Origin: Flavobacterium soyangense
Lineage (GTDB): Bacteria > Bacteroidota > Bacteroidia > Flavobacteriales > Flavobacteriaceae
Direction: 5' to 3'
Assembly: GCF_015277675.1 (NCBI RefSeq)
Contig: NZ_JADHEC010000009.1
Location: 42,006-106,005 of the forward strand
Length of the DNA stretch: 64,000 nt
Numbering within the stretch: the first letter of the stretch is position 1; each line of letters begins with the position of its first letter. A program made the translations under genes and the position numbers. Positions 15,862 through 24,153 of this stretch are shown here, piece by piece. The notes beneath the pieces are model-generated. The model saw only the letters and a program-made list of their open reading frames with translations, had not been told where the DNA came from and searched no databases.

Positions 15862-16629
15862 TTATAAATCTTTGTTTTTAAATTTTTTAAGCGAAATATA
15901 AAACGGAATAACTACCCACAAACACAATAACATAAATGACATAATTAATCCTAATGAAGTTCCAAAAAAATCTTTAAAAATTGCACCTGTGTAACCCATC
16001 ATTGCCGAAACATCAAGCTGTAGCAAAATTTGGATTCGGGCTAAATCCATTGGACTTAAGGCCGTAACGGCAACCATCGCTTTTTCTATAGGGTAATCTG
16101 ATAATTGAAACAATAAAAACAAAACCATTCCATCAAAAAGCAGGGCGAAATACAGCCAAATCATTATGGCAATCCCGATTCCTTTTGCTTTATCTCTGGT
16201 AAGAATGGAGCCCAAAAACGCCAAAGCCACAAAAATCACCGAAATAAGACAACCCACAACTATCATCATTATTCCAACGCTATCCGGAGCATTGATTAAT
16301 AACGGAATTCCTGTACCAATAAAAAAAGCAGCAACCATGGATAGCGATAATCCGAGGAATAAACTCAACCAAATCTTCTTTCTTTTTATGGGCTGGCTTA
16401 ACAATAGCTCAATAAATTCCGAAGAATTGTATAAATAAATCGTAGCAAAAAGAATTGAAACTAACGGAACTGTGAATAAAATCACGTTCAATATTGTGAG
16501 CAATCCTTTGGCACTATTGTCTTCCAATCCAAAAGAACTCCAGGAAAGTAGGGCTAAAATTAAGGTGTAAGCCAATACAATTTTGTTTTTTAAAATATCG
16601 AGGAATATGATTTTAATGATTCTGTTCAT
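15862..16629 (-). CDS. nosY: Nitrous oxide reductase maturation ABC permease
   Basis: 255-residue membrane protein with about six helices; the permease partner of NosF in the NosDFY complex that builds or loads the Cu-S centre of NosZ. It is of the ABC-2 type: IIFLDILKNKIVLAYTLIL at the start, paired helices in the middle (GTGIPLLI, LAFLGSILTRDKAKGIG) and a last helix near residue 240. The start is MNRIIK at 16629, overlapping nosF by 17 bases; another ATG lies three codons upstream. The assignment rests on position after nosZ-nosL-nosD-nosF and on the fold. Confidence 0.9.
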   Translation of the reverse strand: MNRIIKIIFLDILKNKIVLAYTLILALLSWSSFGLEDNSAKGLLTILNVILFTVPLVSILFATIYLYNSSEFIELLLSQPIKRKKIWLSLFLGLSLSMVAAFFIGTGIPLLINAPDSVGIMMIVVGCLISVIFVALAFLGSILTRDKAKGIGIAIMIWLYFALLFDGMVLFLLFQLSDYPIEKAMVAVTALSPMDLARIQILLQLDVSAMMGYTGAIFKDFFGTSLGLIMSFMLLCLWVVIPFYISLKKFKNKDL

Positions 16630-17335
16630 TGCTTTCACTTTTTAAAATTTTGGCAATTGCCTTAGATATTTTTTGTTCGTTTGTTGATTCCAATAAGTCG
16701 GCAATTGTTTTATGAAAATGGACTTTGCCGTCTTGCATAAAAATAATCTGGCTAATCATATCGTCCAGTTCACTCAAAAGATGGGAAGTAATCAAAATTA
16801 GTTTTCCTTTTTCCCGCTCTTTGATTATTTTTTCTTTTAATATTTCAGATGCCAATGGATCTAAACCTGCTGTTGGCTCGTCTAAAATCAACACATCAGG
16901 ATTGAAAAGGAATGCTAATATGGCACTTACTTTCTGGGTTGTTCCGCCAGAAAGTGTTCGCATTTGTTTGTCAAATATTTTTTCGAGTTCGAAAGCATTA
17001 ATTAAATCTTCATCTAATTCCTGATCTGAATTTCGAATCTTTTTAATCATTTCTATGATTTGACCCACAGTCATATAATCTGGATAACGCCCTATTTGCG
17101 GCATATATCCTATTTGTTCACGATATTTATATTTTTTAAGTATCGATTTTTGGTCAACTAAAATATCGCCTTTGCTAGGAATTACCATCCCCAAAACACT
17201 TTTTATCAAAGTCGTTTTTCCGCAACCATTAGGACCTATTAGCGCAATACATTCTCCATTTTTAAAGGAAAGATTTATATCCTTCAGCACTTCTAATTTT
17301 CCGAATTTCTTGTATATGTTTTTTATTTCTATCAT
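16613..17335 (-). CDS. nosF: Nitrous oxide reductase maturation ABC ATPase
   Basis: 240-residue cytoplasmic ATPase that powers NosY. Walker A GPNGCGKTTLI (about 34-44), Q-loop region QIGYMPQIGRYP, signature LSGGTTQKVS (about 128), Walker B VLILDEPTAGLDP (about 148-160) and the switch His in ITSHLLSELDD. Its ATG overlaps the nosD stop by four bases (ATGA), so they are coupled. The gene order is the classical nosDFY. Confidence 0.94.
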   Translation of the reverse strand: MIEIKNIYKKFGKLEVLKDINLSFKNGECIALIGPNGCGKTTLIKSVLGMVIPSKGDILVDQKSILKKYKYREQIGYMPQIGRYPDYMTVGQIIEMIKKIRNSDQELDEDLINAFELEKIFDKQMRTLSGGTTQKVSAILAFLFNPDVLILDEPTAGLDPLASEILKEKIIKEREKGKLILITSHLLSELDDMISQIIFMQDGKVHFHKTIADLLESTNEQKISKAIAKILKSESNEQNH

Positions 17336-18570
17336 AGAGACATTGAATGCATTAATGGGGTTTTGTCAATAAAATTATCTGGGGTAATGCTTGGCAAAAT
17401 TTTCTCGGACTTGTCTAATAGCGTGATCATGAAACTTCTGAAAAGCAACATTGTCGAAGGATTCCTTTCGGTGAGAACGGCAAACAAACTCAAAGGACGA
17501 TAAGGGACATCACCCACTCCGTCTTTGTTTAAATCATATCCTTCATATTTGTCCCAATAATTACTGTTGAAAGTGTTTAGCACCAGACTTCCGTTTGTGC
17601 TGATGTCGAAAGTATTACCCACGAAGTTATTGTTTTTGATAACGTTGTCCATACAACTCGCCTGAATATTCATCCCCCAACCGTTAGCCTTAAAAACATT
17701 TTTTTCAATGCGTGTTCTCGTTATTCCTTCCATATGAATTCCTGAAGTGTTTTCGTTAAAATGATTTCCAATAATGTTACTATCCGTAATTTCTTTTAAC
17801 AAAAGTCCATAGGCCGAATCGCCCCAGTTTTCTAAAAAATAGTTATTATACATTTTTACCCGATGTGTATACATTACAGCAACTCCGGCACCATTGTTTT
17901 TAAAAACATTTGATATATAAGCATCGTCATTTGAAAACATAAAATGCAATCCGTAACGACTATTATGTATAGATATATTTCTCCTGACCATTGAATTAGT
18001 TACAAATTCGAAATAAATTCCATCACGATGCCCTGAAATGGTATTAGCCAAAATTTGAATACTGTCACTTTTCCAGCAATGAATTCCGTTGCCTATTAGC
18101 TGTTCCTGCTTGCCATAAGCCTTAATCTTATTATTTTTTACAATGCATTTTGTCCCGTTTTGAATATAAATCCCGAAGAAATTATTATCGAGAATATTGT
18201 CTTGAATAATAACATTCTTCCTATTATACACTTTAATTCCACAAGGATCATCAAGCGTACCGTATCCTGAATTTATAACTTTAAAACTCTTAACAATAAC
18301 GCCATCTGCCTTAACTGATAATACTTCATATTTTTTTTGTCCGTCTAAAACAGGGTAATCTTTACCGATGAAAATAATTTTTTTATCAATAACGATATTT
18401 CCCTCTTTGTAAACTCCATTATAAACTAAAACTGTATCATCAATTTTAGCAAGAGCGATTGCTTTTTTGATTGATTTCATGGGTTTATTCGCTCCAACTT
18501 CAATCACTTTAGCGTGAAGAAATGAAGAAAAAAGCAGAAAGAGAAAAAAGAGAAAGAGGTTTTTTTTCAT
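17332..18570 (-). CDS. nosD: Periplasmic copper-processing protein NosD
   Basis: 412 residues. A Sec signal peptide (MKKNLFLFFLFLLFSSFLHA) leads into a long right-handed beta-helix of CASH/parallel-beta repeats (about 60-340), rich in Asn turns such as NNFFGIYIQNGT and NENTSGIHMEG. The end (GVGDVPYRP, about 350) is typical of NosD. It acts outside the inner membrane with NosFY to assemble the Cu-S cluster of NosZ. I chose ATG 18570 because the signal peptide begins there; an upstream ATG (18642) would add a non-signal tail that overlaps the preceding gene. Confidence 0.94.
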   Translation of the reverse strand: MKKNLFLFFLFLLFSSFLHAKVIEVGANKPMKSIKKAIALAKIDDTVLVYNGVYKEGNIVIDKKIIFIGKDYPVLDGQKKYEVLSVKADGVIVKSFKVINSGYGTLDDPCGIKVYNRKNVIIQDNILDNNFFGIYIQNGTKCIVKNNKIKAYGKQEQLIGNGIHCWKSDSIQILANTISGHRDGIYFEFVTNSMVRRNISIHNSRYGLHFMFSNDDAYISNVFKNNGAGVAVMYTHRVKMYNNYFLENWGDSAYGLLLKEITDSNIIGNHFNENTSGIHMEGITRTRIEKNVFKANGWGMNIQASCMDNVIKNNNFVGNTFDISTNGSLVLNTFNSNYWDKYEGYDLNKDGVGDVPYRPLSLFAVLTERNPSTMLLFRSFMITLLDKSEKILPSITPDNFIDKTPLMHSMSL

Positions 18571-18617
18571 TTTTTGTTTAAATATATCTTTGGTAAAGTT
18601 TAAAACTTTGTCAAAGA

Positions 18618-19634
18618 TTATCTTGATATAATTGCATTCCAAGTGATTGGTTTTGCGTTTAATTTAGATTCAAATTCTTTGGATCCTTTTTCAGATGAAA
18701 AGGCAACAACTCCACCATGCATCGGACTTTGAATAGCTCCGCCTGAAAGGAAAAATGCGGTTTCGGCTGGAATTAAATTATTCTCTTGTGCAAAATCATT
18801 TACATAATAGACCTCTATTTTTGTATCAGCATTTTCTTTGCAATAATTGACCATACACATAATGTCGTCAAACTTATAAACCCTTCCCTTCTTTGTAATT
18901 ACTTCAGCTCCATACTTTCCCTCGGCGATGCTCATCTTACAAAAATCGCAATTATCCACGTTTAATTTAAGGGGAACTACTTCTTTATTTGAACATGAAA
19001 AAATAAAAAATGACAACAGTAAAAACAATGTCGGTTGAATATTTTGTTTTCTAAATATTCGTGAAAAACGAGTTTCTTTAACTATAATAACAAAAAGCAG
19101 AACCCCTGCCGTAATCATCATCCATCCACCAATATCTGGAATTGAATAGGCCCCAAAATTGAGCAGTTGTTTGTATCCAATCAACGGTGGTTGATAAGCC
19201 ATTCCAGGCACTACAATGGCCGCATTTGGATTGAGATTGTGCCCATATTCATAATTCCATCTATAAAAATCTACCCCTGCTAAAACCCCGAAAAGCACAA
19301 AAGAAGTGAAAAGTATAATGACTCCTTTTCTTTTAGCTACGAAAACCATTGCCAAAGCAAACAATCCGAAGAAACCAAGTATACAGGGTAAGAATTTAAA
19401 TTCCATAAAATCTTCGGTATGCAATGTTTTCATCCCTATGTAATGATTCAAACCATTAATAATATCGACATCTCCGCCAATTTTATTAGCGTGCAATTGC
19501 AACACCAATCCTTCTGGATATTGAGGTGCTGTCAATTCTATTCTCCACATTGGAAACAATAGAGAGTACAATAATAAGGCACTTACAATCAGAAGAAGCA
19601 CTTTTGAAAATACGGCTATTTTTGAAGTATTCAT
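18618..19634 (-). CDS. nosL: Fusion of a four-helix membrane protein with NosL copper chaperone
   Basis: 338 residues in one frame. The first about 195 hold four membrane helices (KVLLLIVSALLLYSLLFP; FLPCILGFFGLFALAMVFV; GVIILFTSFVLFGVLAG; GGWMMITAGVLLFVIIV) and resemble the small membrane protein I would expect upstream of nosL. Then comes what was once a lipoprotein signal (TLFLLLSFFIFSCSNKEV), followed by the NosL domain with its Cu(I)-binding CDFCKMSI and FDDIMCMVNYC. No internal ATG separates the parts. NosL delivers copper to apo-NosZ. The start at 19634 is preferred because an in-frame ATG at 19661 lies inside a terminator-like hairpin. It has a 47-base gap to nosD. Confidence 0.85.
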   Translation of the reverse strand: MNTSKIAVFSKVLLLIVSALLLYSLLFPMWRIELTAPQYPEGLVLQLHANKIGGDVDIINGLNHYIGMKTLHTEDFMEFKFLPCILGFFGLFALAMVFVAKRKGVIILFTSFVLFGVLAGVDFYRWNYEYGHNLNPNAAIVVPGMAYQPPLIGYKQLLNFGAYSIPDIGGWMMITAGVLLFVIIVKETRFSRIFRKQNIQPTLFLLLSFFIFSCSNKEVVPLKLNVDNCDFCKMSIAEGKYGAEVITKKGRVYKFDDIMCMVNYCKENADTKIEVYYVNDFAQENNLIPAETAFFLSGGAIQSPMHGGVVAFSSEKGSKEFESKLNAKPITWNAIISR

Positions 19635-19647
19635 AATGTTAAGTATA

Positions 19648-19682
19648 AAAAAGGGGAACAAAGATACTTTGTTCCCCTTTTA
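19648..19682 (-). terminator. Terminator-like hairpin between nosZ and nosL
   Basis: Read on the minus strand, AAAGGGGAACAAAG, loop TAT, CTTTGTTCCCCTTT, then TTTATA: a 14-bp perfect stem followed by a T-run, 14 bases after the nosZ stop. It has every mark of an intrinsic terminator, yet nosL starts only 13 bases further. It likely lets only part of the transcription pass, so NosZ and the cytochrome are made in excess over the assembly factors. Confidence 0.85.
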
Positions 19683-19695
19683 TAAAAGAAACTAT

Positions 19696-21672
19696 TTATT
19701 TAACAGTCGGCATATTTGTACCCAAACTGAAAGTCAACGGAACACTGCTTCCTGCTGGTGACACTCTCAAATATCCTTGCATTTCCTGGTGCAATGCACT
19801 ACAAAAGTCAGTGCAATAGAAAGGTGAGATTCTCACTTCTGTTGGTAACCATTTTAAGGTAGCTGTTTCTCCAGGCATAATTAATAGTTCTGAATTATTG
19901 GCCCCTTTTATGGCAAATCCGTGAGGAACATCCCAGTCTTGTTCAAGATTTGTAACGTGGAAATATACTTCGTCACCTACTTTAATTCCTTCAATATTAT
20001 CAGGAGAAAAGTGTGAACGAACGCAAGTCATATAAACATCAACTCTATTTCCTTTACGAACCACTTTTGATTCTTTTTCCCCTTTGGTAACAAAAGGATG
20101 TTGATTGTCTTCTATTTTATAGAATTTCAACTGACCATTATTTCGAATCAAATCAGCTGGAGCAGCCTGGGCATAATGCGGTTCTCCAATGGTTGGGAAA
20201 TCAAGAATTAATTGCATTTTATCTCCAGTAATATCGTAAAGTTGTGCACTTTGGGTTAATTCTGGACCTGTTGGTAAATATCTGTCTTTGGTGATTTTAT
20301 TATAAGCCACCATATATTTTCCGAAAGGTTTTCTTGTGTCGCCGCCAGGAATCATTAAGTGACCCACAGAGTAATAAGTTGGAACCCTATCTAATATTGC
20401 TAACGTTTTGATATCCCATTTCACTACTTCGGAGGAAACAAACATACTTGTATAAGCATTCCCTTTTCCGTCAAATTCTGTGTGCAATGGCCCAAGACCT
20501 GGTTTTTTAACCTCACCATGAAGCACTGCTTCATATTTAAGTACAGGAATGCCTTCATACTCTCCATCAAATTGTTTTGCAGCGATCGCTTTTTGCAATT
20601 TTCCAAAACTAAATACTGGGATTACAGCCGCTAATTTTCCAGAACCGACAATATATTCTCCTGTTGGATCAACATCACAACCATGAGGAGATTTTGGACA
20701 AGGCATCATATAACAAATGTCTTTTAAATTTTTGACATCAAGAACCAAAACTTCTGTTTTGATTTCAGATTTTCCCGTATGCGTTTTTTCATCCCAGATG
20801 TTGTGAGCATATCTAACTTTTTCTTTTTTACCTTTTCCAGCTTTGATATATTCTTCGGCTTTTTTCCAGTTTACCGCCATAATGAAATCTTTGTCTTTTT
20901 GAGAAGCATTTACCTCAAGTAAAGTGTTGGCTTGTTCCGTATTATAACATGAAAAGAAAAACCAACCATTTGATGGTCCTTTTCCGCCATGAGCTTTGTC
21001 AAAATCTACACCTGGCAAACGTAATTGGAAAGCAATATCCATTTCACCTTCTTTATCTGCTTTTACAAAACTTATGTGAGTTTTGAAATTTTGTTTATAG
21101 GTATTGATAGGGATATCACCATTTTCATAATCGCCCGGAACGCTAAAACGAGTCCCGGCCACTAGATATTCTGAATTTTCAGTAACATAAGGTGAAGAGT
21201 GATTACCAGCACTGTTGGGTAATTCAAGAATTTCGGTGGTTTTAAAAGTTTTTAAATTTATACGTGCTACACGGGGTGTGTTGTTTCCATTAATAAAACA
21301 CCATCTACCATCAACTTCTCCGTTAGTTTGTGAAAGTTCAGGATGATGCGCATCATCCCAAGGCACAAACCCGTGGGAAGTATTCAACATCGGTTTGGTT
21401 TCTTCGCTATAACCCCATCCATTTTCTGGATCTTGAGAAAAAACAGGAATTACTTTAAATAATCTGCCACTTGGCAAACCATAAATACTCAGTTGACCGC
21501 TAAAACCTCCAGATACGAAGTTATAAAACTCATCATATTTTCCTGGAGCTACATACACCTTTTTTGCTGCATCCCCACTAACTAAATCTCCTGAGTTTTT
21601 AGGCTTACATGAACTAAAAAATGCGACTGCCATAATAATGGCAAAAAACACTTTCAAAAATTGATTTTTCAT
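19696..21672 (-). CDS. nosZ: Nitrous-oxide reductase, clade II, with lipoprotein signal
   Basis: Reduces N2O to N2 outside the inner membrane, the last step of denitrification. 658 residues: a Sec-type signal with a possible lipobox (VAFFSSC, Cys about 22) rather than a twin-arginine leader, which marks the clade II (atypical) enzyme. The seven-bladed propeller carries CuZ ligands including DDAHHPE (about 90). The C-terminal cupredoxin domain has the CuA site CTDFCSALHQEM (about 625-636) with a further His at DVPHGFAIKG. It lies 30 bases after the cytochrome c gene and upstream of nosL, nosD, nosF and nosY. Under the proposed control of a Crp/Fnr site before the cytochrome gene. Confidence 0.97.
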   Translation of the reverse strand: MKNQFLKVFFAIIMAVAFFSSCKPKNSGDLVSGDAAKKVYVAPGKYDEFYNFVSGGFSGQLSIYGLPSGRLFKVIPVFSQDPENGWGYSEETKPMLNTSHGFVPWDDAHHPELSQTNGEVDGRWCFINGNNTPRVARINLKTFKTTEILELPNSAGNHSSPYVTENSEYLVAGTRFSVPGDYENGDIPINTYKQNFKTHISFVKADKEGEMDIAFQLRLPGVDFDKAHGGKGPSNGWFFFSCYNTEQANTLLEVNASQKDKDFIMAVNWKKAEEYIKAGKGKKEKVRYAHNIWDEKTHTGKSEIKTEVLVLDVKNLKDICYMMPCPKSPHGCDVDPTGEYIVGSGKLAAVIPVFSFGKLQKAIAAKQFDGEYEGIPVLKYEAVLHGEVKKPGLGPLHTEFDGKGNAYTSMFVSSEVVKWDIKTLAILDRVPTYYSVGHLMIPGGDTRKPFGKYMVAYNKITKDRYLPTGPELTQSAQLYDITGDKMQLILDFPTIGEPHYAQAAPADLIRNNGQLKFYKIEDNQHPFVTKGEKESKVVRKGNRVDVYMTCVRSHFSPDNIEGIKVGDEVYFHVTNLEQDWDVPHGFAIKGANNSELLIMPGETATLKWLPTEVRISPFYCTDFCSALHQEMQGYLRVSPAGSSVPLTFSLGTNMPTVK

Positions 21673-21702
21673 ACTATTTCAGTTAATAATTTGTCTGTGA
21701 TT

Positions 21703-22173
21703 TTATTTTACTCCGTCATTTTTACGCATAAACTCAAGAAGATTTCTTGCGTCAGCATCATTAAGTGATTGATTTGGCATACGAACCAAACAAATTTCCA
21801 ACATTGCCTGAACCTTAGGGTCTTTGTCAATCATTGGGTCTGGATTTGTAATGAAGTTCATAATCCATTCTGGTTTATGTTTAGACGTAACGCCTTTCCA
21901 ACCTGGACCTACTAATTTTTCATCTGTCAACTTGTGACAAGCAGAACATTTAACAGCCTGTATTTTCTCTCCTTCAGCTGCCATAGTAACATCTAACTTA
22001 TCTCCTAACTCTACGGTCGTAAATTTTCCGATACCCCTGTTTGGATCATAAGAAGACACGTCTGTAGTTTTTTCAGTTCCTGCTCCAGTTGAAAAGTCTT
22101 CAGTGGCCTTTTCCTTTTTTCCACAGGAAGTAAACATTGCCAGCGCAACAATAAATAATGATAATTTATACAT
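21703..22173 (-). CDS. Lipoprotein cytochrome c, presumed electron donor to NosZ
   Basis: 156 residues: signal peptide with lipobox (FTSCGKK, Cys about 17), a low-complexity linker, then a single class I cytochrome c domain. Heme attachment is at CSACHKL (about 84-90), and the probable sixth ligand is the Met of MPNQSL (about 137). It is the first gene of the nos operon. Clade II nos clusters often carry a c-type cytochrome for electron delivery to NosZ, which is likely its role here. I chose ATG 22173 (MYKLSL) because the signal peptide starts there; a longer frame to 22248 would run over the Crp/Fnr site and the -7 element. Confidence 0.9.
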   Translation of the reverse strand: MYKLSLFIVALAMFTSCGKKEKATEDFSTGAGTEKTTDVSSYDPNRGIGKFTTVELGDKLDVTMAAEGEKIQAVKCSACHKLTDEKLVGPGWKGVTSKHKPEWIMNFITNPDPMIDKDPKVQAMLEICLVRMPNQSLNDADARNLLEFMRKNDGVK

Positions 22174-22198
22174 AAAATTAGTTTTTAAATTTCTTTCA

Positions 22199-22206
22199 CA
22201 AATTTC
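22199..22206 (-). promoter_or_regulatory. Candidate -7 element of the nos operon
   Basis: Minus strand reads GAAATTTG, near TAnnTTTG (first base differs). Its last G at 22199 is 36.5 bp from the operator centre at 22235.5 and 26 bp from the cytochrome ATG. Confidence 0.5.
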
Positions 22207-22227
22207 TGAATAGTTTAACCGTTTAAT

Positions 22228-22243
22228 TATGATTGAAATCATA
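22228..22243 (-). promoter_or_regulatory. Candidate Crp/Fnr operator of the nos operon (site D)
   Basis: TATGATTGAAATCATA, core ATGAT-TGAA-ATCAT, a near-perfect palindrome centred at 22235.5, 62.5 bp upstream of the first start codon. Its form and spacing match the site before the fasciclin gene. Confidence 0.65.
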
Positions 22244-22362
22244 TGCATAAAAGTTTTTTTAATAGCATTGAATTTATTTAAAAATTAACAGTGAATTTTC
22301 ATTGTCAATTAAACCTTTGAAATTGATTTTAGTCCTATTGCCATAACTAAAAAATTATAAAG

Positions 22363-22806
22363 ATGAAAAAATTAATTATTGCCGCCTTACTTGTTATTGG
22401 ATTTACTGCTTTTGCTCAAGATGGAAAAGAAATAGGAAACAGAGCAGACAGAGATGGAATGGAAAAAATGTCTCCAGAACAACGAAACCAGTTAATGTTA
22501 AAAAAAATGACATTAGAACTTGACCTGAATGCGAAACAACAAGAACAAGTTAAACAAATCATTGCCGAACAAAGTGCTAAACGAGACGCTGTGAAAGCGG
22601 AACATATGGCAATGAAACAAGACAATGAAAAACCAACTGCAGACGAACAATTTGCAATGAAAAATAAAATGCTAGATAATCAAATTGCAATACAAAATAA
22701 AATGAAAAGCATATTGTCGCCAGAACAATTTAAAGATTGGAAAAGCATGAGAGATAAATTTCATGAACGAAATCATGAAAAAAGAGAAGAAAGAAAAAGA
22801 GAGTAA
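22363..22806 (+). CDS. Small periplasmic Spy/CpxP-like helical protein
   Basis: 147 residues: clean Sec signal peptide (MKKLIIAALLVIGFTAFAQD, cleaved after AQ or FA), then an all-helical, highly charged protein rich in Met, Gln and Lys. Two LTXXQ-like turns (LDLNAKQQEQVKQI, about 52-65; SILSPEQFKDW, about 118-128) place it near the Spy/CpxP and DUF4890 group of envelope-stress chaperones or metal-linked periplasmic proteins. The Met-rich stretches (MAMKQDNE, FAMKNKMLDNQ) would suit copper or protein binding. It is divergent from the nos operon but has no clear operator of its own. A good terminator follows. The function is not known. Confidence 0.75.
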   Translation: MKKLIIAALLVIGFTAFAQDGKEIGNRADRDGMEKMSPEQRNQLMLKKMTLELDLNAKQQEQVKQIIAEQSAKRDAVKAEHMAMKQDNEKPTADEQFAMKNKMLDNQIAIQNKMKSILSPEQFKDWKSMRDKFHERNHEKREERKRE

Positions 22807-22810
22807 AAAT

Positions 22811-22842
22811 AAAAACTTCCGGTTAATACCGGAAGTTTTTTT
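22811..22842. terminator. Terminator between convergent spy-like gene and hemL
   Basis: AAAAACTTCCGGT, loop TAAT, ACCGGAAGTTTTT: a 13-bp perfect stem including the A/T ends. It is symmetrical and can serve both convergent genes. Confidence 0.92.
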
Positions 22843-22861
22843 ATAGAATAAAATTATATTT

Positions 22862-24148
22862 TTAAACTGTTTTTGTAACCTTATCGATGGCACGAATCGT
22901 GAAATCCAGGTCTTCGTATGAAAGGGCATCGGTGATAAACCAGGTTTCATAAGCCGATGGTGCGATGTAAATTCCTTCCTTCAATAATCCGTGGAAGAAT
23001 TTTTTAAAGGTGTCATTATCACCCTTTGCGGCACTTTGAAAATCTACAACCGGCTCGACTCCAAAATGCACCGAAACCATAGATCCAATACGATTGATTG
23101 TAAAATCTACATTATTTGCTTTTAAAACTTTGTCGATTCCAGCAGCCAAGTAAGCTGTTTTTTCTTCCAATCTTTTGAAAATAGCTCTGTCATTATCCAA
23201 TGCCTGCAACATTGCTAATCCAGCCGCCATTGCTAATGGATTTCCTGATAAAGTTCCTGCTTGATAAACAGGTCCAAGTGGTGCTAAATAATTCATTATT
23301 TCGTTTCTTGCTGCAAATGCACCTACAGGCAAACCACCACCAATTACTTTTCCGAAACAAACAATATCTGCTTTGATGTTGAATAATTCCTGAACTCCAC
23401 CTCTTGTGAGTCTAAATCCTGTCATAACTTCATCAAAAATCAGGAGAATATTGTTGTCTGTACACAATTGGCGCAAGCCTTCCAGAAAACCTTTATTTGG
23501 AGGAATACAACCCATATTTCCTGCAACAGGTTCTACAATTATGGCGGCAATTTCGTTTTTATTGGCTTCGATTAATGTTGCCACATTTTCCAAATCATTA
23601 TATCTTGCCAACAAAGTATCCTTCGCTGTTCCCGCAGTGACTCCGGGACTATTGGGGGTTCCAAAGGTAACGGCTCCACTTCCTGCTTGAATCAAAAAGG
23701 AATCAGAATGACCGTGATAACAACCGGCAAATTTGATTATTTTGTCTTTTTGGGTAAAACCGCGAGCCAAACGAATTGCACTCATACAAGCTTCGGTTCC
23801 TGAGTTTACGAATCTGATTTTATCAATATTTGGAACCATAGAAACTGCCAAAGCTGCGATTTGAGTTTCTAATTCGGTTGGCATTCCGAAAGAGGTTCCT
23901 AGTTTGGCTTTCTCGATTACGGCATCAACTACGGGTTGAAAAGCGTGACCCAAAATCATGGGACCCCAAGAATTGATATAATCTATTAATTTATTTCCGT
24001 CTTCGTCAAATAGATAAGCTCCTTTGGCACTTTTAACGAAAATTGGAGTTCCACCAACGGCTTTGAAAGCACGAACTGGTGAATTTACGCCTCCGGGAAT
24101 TACTTTTTCTGCTTCAGCAAAAAGCTGACTGCTTCGTTGATACAACAT
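22862..24148 (-). CDS. hemL: Glutamate-1-semialdehyde 2,1-aminomutase
   Basis: Converts glutamate-1-semialdehyde to 5-aminolevulinate, the entry to tetrapyrrole synthesis; cytoplasmic PLP enzyme. N-terminal family signature [12 protein letters not shown] (residues 18-29), PLP-contact [14 protein letters not shown], Asp of FDEVMTGFR (about 240) and the Schiff-base Lys in [14 protein letters not shown] (about 268). 428 residues is standard. It is six bases downstream of the glucosaminidase gene on the same strand, so it may be co-transcribed with it. Confidence 0.97.
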   Translation of the reverse strand: MLYQRSSQLFAEAEKVIPGGVNSPVRAFKAVGGTPIFVKSAKGAYLFDEDGNKLIDYINSWGPMILGHAFQPVVDAVIEKAKLGTSFGMPTELETQIAALAVSMVPNIDKIRFVNSGTEACMSAIRLARGFTQKDKIIKFAGCYHGHSDSFLIQAGSGAVTFGTPNSPGVTAGTAKDTLLARYNDLENVATLIEANKNEIAAIIVEPVAGNMGCIPPNKGFLEGLRQLCTDNNILLIFDEVMTGFRLTRGGVQELFNIKADIVCFGKVIGGGLPVGAFAARNEIMNYLAPLGPVYQAGTLSGNPLAMAAGLAMLQALDNDRAIFKRLEEKTAYLAAGIDKVLKANNVDFTINRIGSMVSVHFGVEPVVDFQSAAKGDNDTFKKFFHGLLKEGIYIAPSAYETWFITDALSYEDLDFTIRAIDKVTKTV

Positions 24149-24153
24149 ATTTT

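Noticed and set aside
18571..18642. Longer N-terminus for NosD
   Set aside because: It would put 24 charged residues before a clean signal peptide and overlap the nosL end.
22174..22248. Longer N-terminus for the cytochrome c lipoprotein
   Set aside because: The extension runs over the operator and -7 element, and the signal peptide begins at the ATG at 22173.
22323..22336. TTGATTTTAGTCCT as a further Crp/Fnr site before the Spy-like gene
   Set aside because: Two mismatches to ATGA-N6-TCAT, and the expected -7 position (about 36.5 bp on) would fall after the ATG, unlike all accepted sites.
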